64,000 nt of DNA from Ampelocalamus luodianensis (GCA_036346255.1 CM070636.1:30697539-30761538), one strand, 5' to 3'. Counted from the stretch's first letter, positions 44,360-48,779 are shown. The notes: generated by a model not told the origin, from the letters alone. A program made the numbers and translations.

Positions 44360-46969
44360 TGGTCGTATCAACGTATCCTTGTTTTTAGGAAATATCGCAT
44401 TGCGGTATCGATATATCCGTATCGCGGTATCAAGGCAACATAGATGGTAGGTATGCATTATCAGTTTGTTAAATCCACAAAGATACTATCTAAAACTGGT
44501 ATAAAAGCATTACAAAACCAGAATGACAATTTGAGCATGCAGATGATATATAACCTAATCAGAACAGACACAAAGATAGCTACAGAAAATACTTCTATAG
44601 AACTTGAATTCCACGGAAACTTAAACAGACAATCAATATCAATGATAATTCTTAATATTATAAATGTTAAGTATCTTAAATGAAGTTGAGTTATTGTTCA
44701 ATAATCTCAGAAACAAGCAGTAGGGTGATATAAAAGGAGCTCACCTCCTTAGAAACAATAGATAGGCAACTAAGTTGTATTATCACACACTAAATGGCCA
44801 AAACAACCCACAACAAAGCTGTCAGCACTACCAGAGAAAATCCAAAGATATTCTATTAAGAAAACAAGAGAGAGAACCATGAATGTTTAATATTTCAGTT
44901 AGGGGTTCTATTCAAGTATCAGCTGATCAGTTATCAATAATCCTCTCAAGTCTCAACCCTCAATTTTGTGGGGAATTAGCTCGCAGTATAGCATGTTCAG
45001 ACATAATAATCTTTGAAGTCATTGAGAACTTGGACAGACATAAAGGTGAAGACAGTATCAAAACTCGGCGCCACTGCCAGGTGCACATCAACTTCCAGTC
45101 TGTCAAAAACTTCTCCCAACTCCCAACACTAGATATCTAGGTCAAGTGGTCAGCTAAACCAACAAACCATCTAGTTTACCCATTTAGTTATCGTGTGGCT
45201 TATGAATGATTAGGGGGAAAAAACTCGCAGGCTTGAATTAGCTCAGCATGCAAATGAAAGTAACGTTCACAATCTTGCCATTAGAAAAATTGCATTGAAT
45301 TTGGCACACCAACATAATCAACTTATGCCTCAAACCACTTATCAACAACATAGAGTACCAACAACTATTGATAAGAGTAAGCAAGATAGAGATTATACCT
45401 CTTTAAATTTGTTCTCCGTAAAAAGCAAAGTGGCATCACCCAATTTTTTAATGACTTCAGGACTGAACTTATTCCTTGTTCCTTTCCTTCTTCCTCTTTT
45501 CTTGACCTGATTAAAATAAACAATAAAGAAAGAAAAATACCAATTTGATCGATCCTATCAAAATTTTAAGTATGACACGAATGGACTGCAGTGGATTGAG
45601 CACAACATGAAAGTGTTGAGTATTTATTAATCTACATACTAACTGTTTTCCAGATCAAGTCAAAAACAGTCTCTAGAAAGAGCTAGCAACAGCCACTCGA
45701 CCACAAATGAAGCTATAAATGAAAGGGATTATACTTGATTTAAATATGGAATACAATTTCTTCATGAAAAAACAAATGCTCAGATCACTTCAGTCTTCAT
45801 TCGATTCTAAGAAATTTTGCAAACCCAGAATGCTAATTGTACATTCTAACACAAATAAATTTGGAAAACAAAACCAAAAAGGAAAGCACCAGTCACAATT
45901 CACAAACCATACATAATGCAGTTATTTTTCAGTGTTCTCCACATAATCAATACTATGAGGGGATTTCCCAAGCAGCATCTGTGCTAAGAATTTAACAACA
46001 GTATCATACATCTTTCGACCTTCTTTTTCGCCGAAGGCCAAAGCCTTCCATCAGCTGGTCAAACATCGTTGCTGCTTCCACTTCTGAAAGCTCATCCTGC
46101 CTTGGATTCTTTGAACATTCTTCCCTGGATGATGACAAAGATTTTCAAATATATCTACTGCAACTGCAATTACTTGTAACAGAATACATGATGGATCAAC
46201 AATGCCTGAAACAAAAAAACTTTAAACAGCATTCGTAAACAAAAACAAGCATAAATTGTACTTCAAAGAGCATGGTGAGGACAGGAGATCACTAAAACAT
46301 TACATCACAGAAAAAAAAAATACCCTTGCAAAGACAGAAGCACAATTTACACATCGATCTACTAGAAGAGTTCCACATAAATGATAGTGTGAACATCGGC
46401 ATTTCACCAAATTATAACAAATTAGAATTAGAAAGGCACCATTACACTAGAATTAACAGTTAGCAATTTACTGTTCTACAAAATCAGCCGAACAAGCAGT
46501 AAAAAACAATTTGCATCTTTAGTAGCAACTTGCACCAAATAGGCATAAACCAAACCAAATTAAAATTAGATGAAACTTGAGCACCTAAAGCCCACTTTAA
46601 TGTGCCACAAACAGCGCAATAGGTGGCACCTTTAGCATCAGGCCTAATGAAATTACGTATTTACGTTCCAGTTTTGTCATTCGAGCAATGAGCATAGATA
46701 GATAGAATGGAAGCAAATAAGGCAAGAAATGTACCACCTTTCGGGTTGCTCCTCGGCGAGGGCCTTGCGCTTGCGCCCCGCGAGCGCGTCGTGGATTTGG
46801 GTGCCGGGTGCAGCACCCTGGTGGCAGCTGCGGCGCCGCTCCGCTCCGCCATCTCCACGCACTGCATCGCGTCGTCCGCGTCGCCGAACTCGTACCCCTC
46901 CTCCTCGTCCTCATCATAGTCCTCCCCGTCGAGGTCTTCCTGCTCGAATGTCTCCCCCGTGGCCGACAT
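3752..46969 (-). CDS. GTF3C3: General transcription factor 3C polypeptide 3 (TFIIIC subunit, tau131-like), 15 exons, 3' end outside window
   Basis: This TFIIIC subunit binds the A/B-box module on tRNA promoters and, in the yeast tau131 paradigm, uses its TPR array to recruit TFIIIB for RNA polymerase III; it acts in the nucleus. What is seen: an acidic N-terminus ([19 protein letters not shown]), a basic region ([17 protein letters not shown]), then TPR units through exons 3-15 such as [20 protein letters not shown] and [17 protein letters not shown]. Exons join in the order 46738-46969, 46010-46124, 45399-45506, 40677-40858, 39858-40053, 38391-38648, 38013-38159, 36914-36992, 27131-27244, 26889-27058, 17931-18049, 9739-9814, 9580-9651, 4038-4164, 3752-3866. 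All complete introns are GT-AG and the phases agree from exon 2 onward. The last 200 or so residues lie outside the window. The frame of the ATG does not reach exon 2 without a one-base shift. Confidence 0.93.
4038..4164 (-). CDS. GTF3C3: GTF3C3 exon 14 (TPR)
   Basis: The exon encodes [20 protein letters not shown] and [20 protein letters not shown]. The acceptor is GTTTTGTAG and the donor is GCTC|GTAAGA. Confidence 0.93.
4520..4687. repeat. Interspersed repeat fragment with AAACTTG words
   Basis: The words AGGTCCTTAAACTTGC, TCCCTAAACTTGC and ATCCCTATACTTG repeat within 100 bp. A related word, in reverse complement (GGTCCGTAAACTTG), occurs at about 9,405-9,430 on the other side of the copia element. 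The class is unknown to me; this may be an old MITE split by the copia insertion. Confidence 0.4.
4688..4800 (+). repeat. 5' LTR of copia element B
   Basis: A TG...CA repeat of 113 bp abuts a primer-site-like sequence at 4,801-4,812 that differs from TGGTATCAGAGC at two positions. No second copy exists in the window, so the assignment rests on the position before gag and on TG/CA ends. Confidence 0.65.
5381..6760 (+). pseudogene. Decayed copia gag-protease of element B
   Basis: Gag opens with [20 protein letters not shown] and reads 138 codons to a stop at 5,795, then continues in the same frame ([20 protein letters not shown]). Later parts shift frame. The protease core is damaged but recognisable around 6,475-6,660 ([20 protein letters not shown]). 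This is the longest gag remnant of this copia type here; it is not functional. Confidence 0.75.
6771..7864. mobile_element. hAT-like non-autonomous DNA transposon, TAGGGGTG family
   Basis: The left end is TACGGGTGAAAACG and the right end, as reverse complement, TAGGGGTGAAAACGG. It is flanked by CTTGGGAC (6,763-6,770) and CTTGGGAT (7,865-7,872), 7 of 8 identical. Both subterminal regions repeat GGATAC/GATACGAATA words. The region 6,900-7,010 matches the reverse complement of 32,870-32,960 in another element, so both belong to one family. No transposase is seen. It is inserted in the gag-pol of copia element B. Confidence 0.85.
8154..9030 (+). pseudogene. Decayed copia reverse transcriptase of element B
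   Basis: An open frame from 8,154 to 8,851 covers the pre-RT linker and the RT N-terminal half: [20 protein letters not shown] and [18 protein letters not shown]-to-TGA stop follows, after which [20 protein letters not shown] continues in frame. Sequence homology ends at about 9,040, before RNase H. Confidence 0.85.
9045..9579 (-). other. GTF3C3 intron 13, transposon-free part
   Basis: AT-rich intron sequence runs between the truncated copia and exon 13. About 9,385-9,510 contains a repeat word shared with 4,520-4,687. Nothing else was recognised. Confidence 0.5.
9580..9651 (-). CDS. GTF3C3: GTF3C3 exon 13
   Basis: The exon encodes [20 protein letters not shown] and LVLH. The acceptor is TTTTCTAG and the donor is CAT|GTGCGT. 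It joins exon 12 across an 87-bp intron. Confidence 0.88.
9739..9814 (-). CDS. GTF3C3: GTF3C3 exon 12
   Basis: The exon encodes [20 protein letters not shown] and IKDDS, a charged helix in the middle of the protein. The acceptor is TTTTACCAG and the donor is TCG|GTATCT. It joins exon 11 in phase 2. Confidence 0.9.
9815..10740 (-). other. GTF3C3 intron 11, left part
   Basis: AT-rich intron sequence runs to about 10,330. A GC-rich stretch (10,380-10,740) with long but unrecognised open frames on both strands follows and abuts the copia C remnant. It may be transposon leader sequence; no domain was seen. Confidence 0.4.
10741..11463 (-). mobile_element. Ty1/copia element C, internally deleted
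   Basis: On the minus strand a 5' LTR (11,333-11,463, TGTTAAGAGT to TTGCCTAACA) is followed by a primer site TGGTATTAGAAC, then a GC-rich leader, then a jump into RT at about 11,000 ([27 protein letters not shown]). At 10,741-10,772 a short sequence matches the LTR end (GTTGGGTTCATTGC), taken as the remnant of the 3' LTR. Gag, protease, integrase and RNase H are missing. Confidence 0.7.
11333..11463 (-). repeat. 5' LTR of copia element C
   Basis: This is a 131-bp TG...CA repeat. On the minus strand it is followed directly by TGGTATTAGAAC (11,321-11,332), a near-perfect initiator-Met primer site. The repeat part GGGTTCATTGC recurs at about 10,750. Confidence 0.7.
11531..11562 (+). mobile_element. 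Helitron-like 3' terminus (decayed)
   Basis: The sequence ATCCGTAGCAACACGCTGG followed by CATTCAACTAG|T resembles the hairpin plus CTAG-T end of grass Helitrons. The hairpin arms are degraded. No matching 5' TC end was located, so the extent of the element is unknown. Confidence 0.35.
12190..12420 (+). pseudogene. Ty3/gypsy pol, C-terminal remnant
   Basis: The stretch [17 protein letters not shown] (about 12,274-12,324) matches the integrase C-terminal segment of plant Ty3/gypsy elements. Stops follow, then the usual run into the polypurine tract and LTR. Everything upstream of this part of pol is missing. Confidence 0.7.
12622..13657. mobile_element. hAT-like non-autonomous DNA transposon, CAAGGTTATTAAG family
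   Basis: The ends are CACTGTTATTAAG and (reverse complement) CAAGGTTATTAAG. The duplication ATCCCTAC is perfect (12,614-12,621 and 13,658-13,665). Both flanks are packed with GACTAGTCG/CGACTAG words. The interior has a GC-rich stretch with an ATG at 12,932 and a proline/serine-rich frame that I do not recognise, plus TAG/GTA triplet runs and a TA dinucleotide run at about 13,516-13,553. No transposase is seen. Confidence 0.85.
14111..15249. mobile_element. hAT-like non-autonomous DNA transposon, CAAGGTTGTCACGG family
   Basis: The ends are CAAGGTTGTCACGGCG and (reverse complement) CATGGTTGTCACGGCG. The duplication ATGTGGGG is perfect (14,103-14,110 and 15,250-15,257). The subterminal word is GGCGCC/GGCGA. 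The interior 14,700-14,940 is a purine repeat of GGGGAACCAGAGGGA type. There is no transposase. It is the second hAT-like insertion in the same gypsy LTR. Confidence 0.85.
16985..17230 (+). mobile_element. Possible tRNA-derived SINE
   Basis: GTGGCTAGCGCTG at about 17,017 and GGTTCAAATTCC at about 17,042 resemble the A and B boxes of an RNA polymerase III promoter at roughly tRNA-like spacing. The body ends near AGGGTGGGGTGTAGAATAGC. No flanking duplication was seen. The rest of 16,843-17,930 is intron, with a second weaker B-box-like word at about 17,600. Confidence 0.35.
17931..18049 (-). CDS. GTF3C3: GTF3C3 exon 11
   Basis: The exon encodes [20 protein letters not shown] then [20 protein letters not shown]. 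The acceptor is TCAAGCAG and the donor is GAGTT|GTAAGT. It is flanked by transposon-filled introns of 8.8 and 8.1 kb. Confidence 0.93.
18365..18494 (+). repeat. 5' LTR of copia element D
   Basis: The 130-bp LTR starts TGTTAGAGATATATG and ends TATTCCTAACA. It is followed by the primer site TGGTATCAGAGC at 18,495-18,506. Confidence 0.93.
19050..20646 (+). mobile_element. Nested copia remnant with gag only
   Basis: Two loosely similar stretches (about 19,050-19,190 and 20,475-20,646) share TTAGCATCTAGGG, GCATATGCTT and TAAATATGTATC in the same order, like diverged LTRs. Between them a broken gag is readable: [17 protein letters not shown] (about 19,525), [11 protein letters not shown] (19,809) and the knuckle-like [17 protein letters not shown] (20,095). 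No pol is present. The boundaries are approximate. Confidence 0.5.
20690..23412 (+). pseudogene. Decayed gag, protease and integrase of copia element D
   Basis: A zinc-knuckle core [13 protein letters not shown] lies near 21,475, with its last cysteine lost. Protease [16 protein letters not shown] (about 21,740) keeps the D-S-G triad. Integrase shows [12 protein letters not shown] (about 22,160) and [20 protein letters not shown] (about 22,600). Frames change many times, with stops between them. The linker to RT resumes after the hAT-like insertion. Confidence 0.8.
23413..24435. mobile_element. hAT-like non-autonomous DNA transposon, TAGGGGTG family, GAGCC-rich
   Basis: The ends are TAGGGGTGGAAACGAGCC and (reverse complement) TAGGGTTGGAAAAATAGC. 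The duplication CCGAGGAG is perfect (23,405-23,412 and 24,436-24,443). Subterminal regions of 130-200 bp consist almost only of GAGCC/GGCTC words. Between 23,650 and 23,770 CTAATCAAGATCT recurs. The insertion splits the copia RT frame exactly between MAEE and IAALE. No transposase is seen. Confidence 0.9.
24444..25880 (+). pseudogene. Decayed reverse transcriptase and RNase H of copia element D
   Basis: RT reads [34 protein letters not shown] and, after a frameshift near 24,840, [20 protein letters not shown] followed by [20 protein letters not shown]. The catalytic YVDD is YVDN, a change expected to abolish activity. RNase H after 25,300 is frameshifted and mostly unreadable. The 3' LTR follows at 25,890. 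Confidence 0.88.
25890..26019 (+). repeat. 3' LTR of copia element D
   Basis: This is the 130-bp partner of the 5' LTR, with about six substitutions and no indels by eye. It is preceded by a G-rich polypurine tract (25,879-25,889) and followed by CACCA, the target duplication. Confidence 0.93.
26512..26760. mobile_element. Stowaway-type MITE fragment
   Basis: The right end GAACGGAGGGAGTA is the classical Stowaway (Tc1/Mariner) terminus with TA. The body is AT-rich and palindrome-like. The matching left end TACTCCCTCCG is missing, so the copy is truncated. It lies in GTF3C3 intron 10; the rest of 26,025-26,888 shows nothing recognisable. Confidence 0.6.
26889..27058 (-). CDS. GTF3C3: GTF3C3 exon 10
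   Basis: Separated from exon 9 by an intron of only 72 bp, the exon encodes [39 protein letters not shown] and [11 protein letters not shown]. The donor is CGAAAG|GTAGAA. Confidence 0.93.
27131..27244 (-). CDS. GTF3C3: GTF3C3 exon 9
   Basis: The exon encodes [20 protein letters not shown] and [18 protein letters not shown], completing the TPR begun in exon 8. The acceptor is TTTACTTAG and the donor is TCAG|GTATGC. Confidence 0.92.
27245..27797 (-). other. GTF3C3 intron 8, transposon-free 3' part
   Basis: AT-rich intron sequence lies between exon 9 and the copia target duplication. No gene, RNA or repeat was recognised. Confidence 0.5.
27803..27935 (+). repeat. 5' LTR of copia element E
   Basis: This is a 133-bp TGTAAGAGTCTTG...CTAACA repeat directly before a primer site. 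An alternative start TGTTAAGA at 27,780 was considered; the GAAGG duplication supports 27,803. Confidence 0.8.
28282..28400 (+). repeat. Minisatellite in copia E leader
   Basis: About four imperfect copies of a roughly 30-bp unit built from GACTGTTGATGCTACTGT and TGTTGATGCTAC lie between the primer site and gag. Confidence 0.7.
28490..29130 (+). pseudogene. Decayed copia gag of element E
   Basis: With stops ignored, the frame reads [38 protein letters not shown] and [16 protein letters not shown], then [20 protein letters not shown]. It aligns along its length with the better preserved gag at 43,257 on the minus strand. At least four stops make it non-functional. Confidence 0.82.
29137..29845. 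mobile_element. Remnant of a GGACACG-word DNA element
   Basis: Copia gag gives way to CTCTGATGCATGGACACG and a run of GTCGGACA/GGACACC words, like the terminus of the small insert at 36,386. The rest is a promoter-like stretch followed by a GC-rich, proline-rich open frame (29,335-29,754) that I do not recognise. The opposite end is missing where gypsy LTR sequence begins. Confidence 0.4.
29848..30178 (-). repeat. Truncated 3' LTR of the gag-protease gypsy element
   Basis: It matches 33,940-34,283 closely along its length (for example ACCAACTAATAGTTGCACAC) and ends GTATCA. About 830 bp of its distal part are missing. Confidence 0.82.
30570..32140 (-). pseudogene. Gypsy gag and protease remnants
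   Basis: Reading on the minus strand: [20 protein letters not shown] at 32,140; a gag core [20 protein letters not shown] with [18 protein letters not shown] (31,640-31,390); a zinc knuckle CFKCKGR..HMMRGC with one internal stop (about 30,940-30,895); and protease [20 protein letters not shown] (about 30,650-30,590). The protease motif is D/E-G-G type, here E-G-G, so its catalytic Asp may be lost. Nothing of RT follows. Confidence 0.8.
32238..33107. mobile_element. hAT-like non-autonomous DNA transposon, TAGGGGTG family
   Basis: The ends are TAGGGGTGAAAACGGATC and (reverse complement) TAGGGGTGAACGGATCG. The duplication GCTCTGAT is perfect (32,230-32,237 and 33,108-33,115). Subterminal words are GGATTCGG/CGAATACG. 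The region 32,870-33,000 matches the element at 6,771 in reverse complement. The target is the primer binding site of the surrounding gypsy element. No transposase is seen. Confidence 0.9.
33122..34283 (-). repeat. 5' LTR of the gag-protease gypsy element
   Basis: This 1,162-bp repeat starts TGATATGGCAC and ends GTCGTATCA, ends that form a short inverted repeat. Inside, a 35-bp unit beginning CTCAACTCACGAACAGAGG is duplicated in tandem at 33,548-33,617. The primer site lies directly beside it at 33,108-33,119. Confidence 0.82.
34284..36110 (+). pseudogene. Decayed integrase end, RT and RNase H of copia element E
   Basis: Integrase C-terminus [20 protein letters not shown] begins at about 34,320. 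RT covers 35,010-35,560 with [27 protein letters not shown] and a stop at 35,542. As in element D, the YVDD motif is YVDN. RNase H reads to about 36,110 ([12 protein letters not shown]). Stops are frequent. Confidence 0.83.
36328..36527 (+). repeat. 3' LTR of copia element E
   Basis: It starts TGTTAGTCTTG after a purine tract and ends CTAAAACTCACA. It is longer than the 5' LTR because of a CT run and a 54-bp insertion at 36,386. It is followed by the target duplication GAAGG. Confidence 0.82.
36386..36439. mobile_element. 54-bp insertion of GGACACG words in an LTR
   Basis: Compared with the related LTR at 43,946, 54 extra bases beginning CTAGGATGCACGGACACG interrupt CCATGT/TATGTC. They are flanked by CCATGTC on both sides (36,379-36,385 and 36,440-36,446), an apparent 7-bp duplication. 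It may be a deletion derivative of the element type seen at 29,137. Confidence 0.55.
36914..36992 (-). CDS. GTF3C3: GTF3C3 exon 8
   Basis: The exon encodes [20 protein letters not shown] and IPYFYK, a TPR start. The acceptor is TGTTTCAG and the donor is AAAG|GTTCTG. The next intron is 9.67 kb because of a copia with nested insertions. Confidence 0.92.
36993..38012 (-). other. GTF3C3 intron 7
   Basis: This 1,020-bp AT-rich intron holds no transposon that I can identify. A TA/CA dinucleotide run lies at about 37,848-37,872. Confidence 0.6.
38013..38159 (-). CDS. GTF3C3: GTF3C3 exon 7
   Basis: The exon encodes [20 protein letters not shown] and [20 protein letters not shown], a TPR pair. The acceptor is CTGCAG and the donor is GAT|GTGAGT. 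It is too short on its own to stand out as an open frame, and was found from homology and phase. Confidence 0.93.
38391..38648 (-). CDS. GTF3C3: GTF3C3 exon 6 (TPR)
   Basis: The exon encodes [20 protein letters not shown] and [20 protein letters not shown], and ends [11 protein letters not shown]. It starts after TTCTCTTCAG and stops at GAG|GTTTGT, both in phase 0. Confidence 0.95.
38649..39857 (-). other. GTF3C3 intron 5
   Basis: This is a 1.2-kb intron. At about 38,760-39,010 GGTTTTCGCCTGG and AAAACCTGG/AACGGTTTTC form loose inverted words that could mark an old MITE. Nothing else was recognised. Confidence 0.45.
39858..40053 (-). CDS. GTF3C3: GTF3C3 exon 5 (TPR)
   Basis: After a pyrimidine-rich acceptor (TTTGCCAG) the exon encodes [40 protein letters not shown] and [20 protein letters not shown]. 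It ends GCACAG|GTTTAT. An in-frame ATG upstream of the acceptor belongs to intron 4. Confidence 0.95.
40161..40431. mobile_element. Stowaway-like MITE
   Basis: The inverted ends are TACTTCCACCATCCCGCAAT and (reverse complement) TACTTCCTCTGTCTCGCAAT, with TA at both borders. The 271-bp body is AT-rich with no coding capacity. It lies in GTF3C3 intron 4 and is the only transposon seen there. Confidence 0.8.
40677..40858 (-). CDS. GTF3C3: GTF3C3 exon 4 (TPR)
   Basis: The exon encodes [39 protein letters not shown] and a third stretch ending [11 protein letters not shown]. These are canonical TPR helices. The acceptor is CTGCAG and the donor is GCATT|GTGAGT. Confidence 0.95.
41067..43257 (-). 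pseudogene. Copia gag-protease-integrase remnant of element F
   Basis: Gag starts [20 protein letters not shown] (43,257) and runs to a stop at about 42,790, then continues [20 protein letters not shown]. The knuckle is [14 protein letters not shown] (about 42,525). Protease reads [15 protein letters not shown], with the catalytic D-S-G changed to D-L-G. Integrase shows [12 protein letters not shown] (about 41,840), the catalytic segment [14 protein letters not shown] (about 41,480) and a C-terminus at 41,070. Several stops and frameshifts occur. Confidence 0.87.
43946..44092 (-). repeat. 5' LTR of copia element F
   Basis: It reads TGTTAAGAGTATTGTATATT at the start and TTATTTTTCTAACA at the end on the minus strand. 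A perfect initiator-Met primer site follows. Confidence 0.88.
44289..44358. repeat. TA dinucleotide microsatellite
   Basis: An uninterrupted run of about 35 TA units lies in the right arm of the hAT-like element at 40,967. Such runs are prone to length change and assembly error. Confidence 0.95.
44452..45398 (-). other. GTF3C3 intron 3, 5' part
   Basis: AT-rich intron sequence; no gene or repeat was recognised. Confidence 0.55.
45399..45506 (-). CDS. GTF3C3: GTF3C3 exon 3
   Basis: The exon encodes [20 protein letters not shown] then [16 protein letters not shown], the first half of the first TPR. It ends in phase 0 at GAG|GTATAA. The TPR is completed by exon 4 across a 4.5-kb intron holding a hAT-like element and half a copia. 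Confidence 0.92.
46010..46124 (-). CDS. GTF3C3: GTF3C3 exon 2
   Basis: The exon encodes [20 protein letters not shown] followed by [18 protein letters not shown], a conserved pre-TPR motif of plant GTF3C3. The acceptor ends ATCCAG and the donor is GAT|GTATGA. Confidence 0.9.
46738..46969 (-). CDS. GTF3C3: GTF3C3 exon 1 (start codon; apparent frameshift)
   Basis: The ATG at 46,969 opens the acidic N-terminus [20 protein letters not shown] and [13 protein letters not shown]. Further on, the family-like basic stretch [17 protein letters not shown] is in a different frame, and only that frame joins exon 2 in phase. A one-base gain or two-base loss between about 46,850 and 46,790 would explain it. 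The donor is CGAAAG|GTGG. The sequence is GC-rich, unlike later exons. Confidence 0.75.
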
Positions 46970-47500
46970 CGCCGGAGGGTGCGGAGGAGGAGAGGATAGG
47001 AATGGAAGACTTGGAGAGGGGAAAAGGATAGAGCTCGGGAGGCTAGCTGCTCACTGGATAGGGCTCGGGAGGCCGGGTGGCAGGAGATGGCGCGGGCCGG
47101 CGGAGGAGAGAGCCGGAGGCGAGGCGGGCGGAGGCGCCGAGGGAGGAGGAGGAGGGCGGCGGCGGCGGCTCAGGGGAGGTGGAGCCGCGTAGTTGGAGGA
47201 GGAGGACCGCGGCGGCGCGGGCCGACGGAGGAGAGAGCCGGAGGCGAGGCGGGCGGCGGCGCGGACCGGCGTAGGCGCCGAGGGAGGAGGGGGGAGGAAG
47301 AGGAGAGCGGCGGCGGTGGCTCAGGGGGAGGTGAGCGGCGCCGGGTCGGGAGGAGGAGGAGGGGCGACCCCGGGGGGAGGAGGAGGTGGGCGGCTGTGGC
47401 TCGGGGGAGGAGGGTGGCGGCGGCTCGGGGAAGGAGGGGAAATCGAGGGGTTGGAGCAGACGGAGCGGGCGGCGCATCGAAAAAAACTACCCTTTTTTTA
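46970..47500 (-). promoter_or_regulatory. GC-rich 5' flank of GTF3C3
   Basis: The region upstream of the start codon is extremely GC-rich and low in complexity. It probably includes the 5' UTR and the promoter, by position only; no TATA box or other element could be assigned. It contains a 125-bp tandem duplication. Long open frames on both strands here are compositional. Confidence 0.4.
47092..47341. repeat. 125-bp imperfect tandem duplication
   Basis: GCGGGCCG(G/A)CGGAGGAGAG occurs at 47,092 and 47,217, and the following CCGGAGGCGAGGCGGGCGG and GCGCCGAGGGAGGAGG also recur at the same spacing. The copies differ by small indels. Confidence 0.7.
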
Positions 47501-48351
47501 AGGGCCCGGCAGCTTTTTTTTCTCTTGACTTGCTTGTACATTGCAAGGTGAAATTAATTTTTTTGTATAAAATATATTATTAGAACTCATCAATCTCTAT
47601 TATCATTCATAAGTTAAAAACTTTCATATCTTGCAACAGAGGCAAGAAGGTTTTTTTACTGCATGTTTAACTAAACAACCATACAAAATAAATTTAGTTC
47701 GTCAAACATATTCAAATGACGAAAACAGACAATTAGTCACAAAAGAATATGAAAATGTATTGATTCGTTCGGTCAGCATGAATCATGACATGATTAAAAA
47801 ATATTATGTTTACAAAGTAAATTTATTATTTACATAGTTTATTATCACAAAACATCAAATATATATTGCTTGAGACAGCATACGCCTCATTGATGTTGCT
47901 TGCATGTTTTTCAATAGCCTCCGCCAAGTAAAAAAACAAAGAAAAAGAAAAGGATAATGAGACGATTAGGGAGAATTTCGACAAACTGTCGTCGTCAGAG
48001 GGGCAAAGAGGTATCTGAGGTAGAAACATCTATTCAATAATTTGTGCACATATATTGAACACCACATTAACATGATCCTTGTTCTAAAAAAAATTAATTG
48101 GTCCATTCAACTAAAATAAAATTATACATTCAATACAACAAATCCAAGGAGCTAGTACATGCTATAAAACTTTATACATTTCATTCCAACCAAGTTTTGT
48201 ACATTCAGCTAAGTGCAACCGAGTATACAAACTTTTGCAACTTGTACAACTTTAGATCCCTTTGCCTTGCACTCATTCATGTCAACATCACAGGCAAACA
48301 ACCAGCAGCTAGCAAATGTATTCAACGTAAGATAGACTAACCTAGACTAAC
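47501..48351. other. Intergenic stretch without recognised gene
   Basis: AT-rich sequence. On the minus strand near 47,945-47,870 a short frame reads LAEAIEKHASNINEAYAVSS, which looks coding-like, but no acceptor, donor or family could be assigned. Confidence 0.4.
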
Positions 48352-48443
48352 CTGATTGAGATCCTTTCTTTTTCGTGCCTAGACTCTTCAATAGCAGCAT
48401 CCTGATTCTCTAGCATAGCCTCCATTTCTCGGAGAAAGAACGA
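48352..48443 (-). pseudogene. Unidentified exon fragment, predicted coiled coil
   Basis: Between an acceptor-like CCTATAG and a donor CAG|GTTAGT the frame reads SFFLREMEAMLENQDAAIEE then SRHEKERISI, a charged helix. I do not recognise the gene. It lies just outside the Helitron-like terminus at 48,683, on the same strand as the other fragments. Confidence 0.45.
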
Positions 48444-48682
48444 CTATAGGTTAAGAAGTCATGTGGCCTCTAATTCCAGTACATTCAAGCACATGGAAAT
48501 CTGATTTTAATTTGTTCCTATTTCAATAGACATCAACAAAATTGTGCTTCTGTATCCTAAGTTGTAAGTTGATCATATACATATTCCAATTTTTGGTACA
48601 AGCATGGATTAATACAGTACCTACCATGGTTACATGCTTATTAAGAGTATGTTAACTTGAAGGCTAAGCTAATATTCAAAAG

Positions 48683-48711
48683 GCAATAAGGTGCACATAC
48701 GTTGCAACGGA
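48683..48711 (-). mobile_element. Decayed Helitron-like 3' terminus (minus strand)
   Basis: The plus strand reads GCAATAAGGTGCACATACG then TTGCAACGG. From general knowledge of grass Helitron ends I expect CTAGTAAGGTGCCCGTGCG then TTGCAACGGG; most differences are G-to-A or C-to-A at CpG-like sites. The terminal CTAG itself is not preserved. This would be the 3' end of an element carrying the PGAP3, RPS7 and UBA1 fragments. Confidence 0.35.
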
Positions 48712-48779
48712 ACTCTAAATCTTACAGAAATAATATTTCCGTTTAACAACCCATATTACCCATAGAAGGTACTGAGCAA

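Larger units (their letters stand above)
40967..44443. mobile_element. hAT-like element enclosing half a copia
   Basis: The 8-bp duplication ATGGTAGG is perfect (40,959-40,966 and 44,444-44,451). Both ends are rich in GATACGG/CGATAT words: left AGATGATACCCCCGATATG, right (reverse complement) CTATGTTGCCTTGATACCGC; the inverted repeat is imperfect. About 85 bp at the left and 350 bp at the right belong to this element, the right part with a long TA run. The middle is copia element F. It sits in GTF3C3 intron 3. Confidence 0.7.

Noticed and set aside
47043..47551. Arg/Gly-rich and Pro-rich frames of 100-154 codons
   Set aside because: They come from the tandem GC-rich repeat upstream of GTF3C3 and are open in many frames at once.
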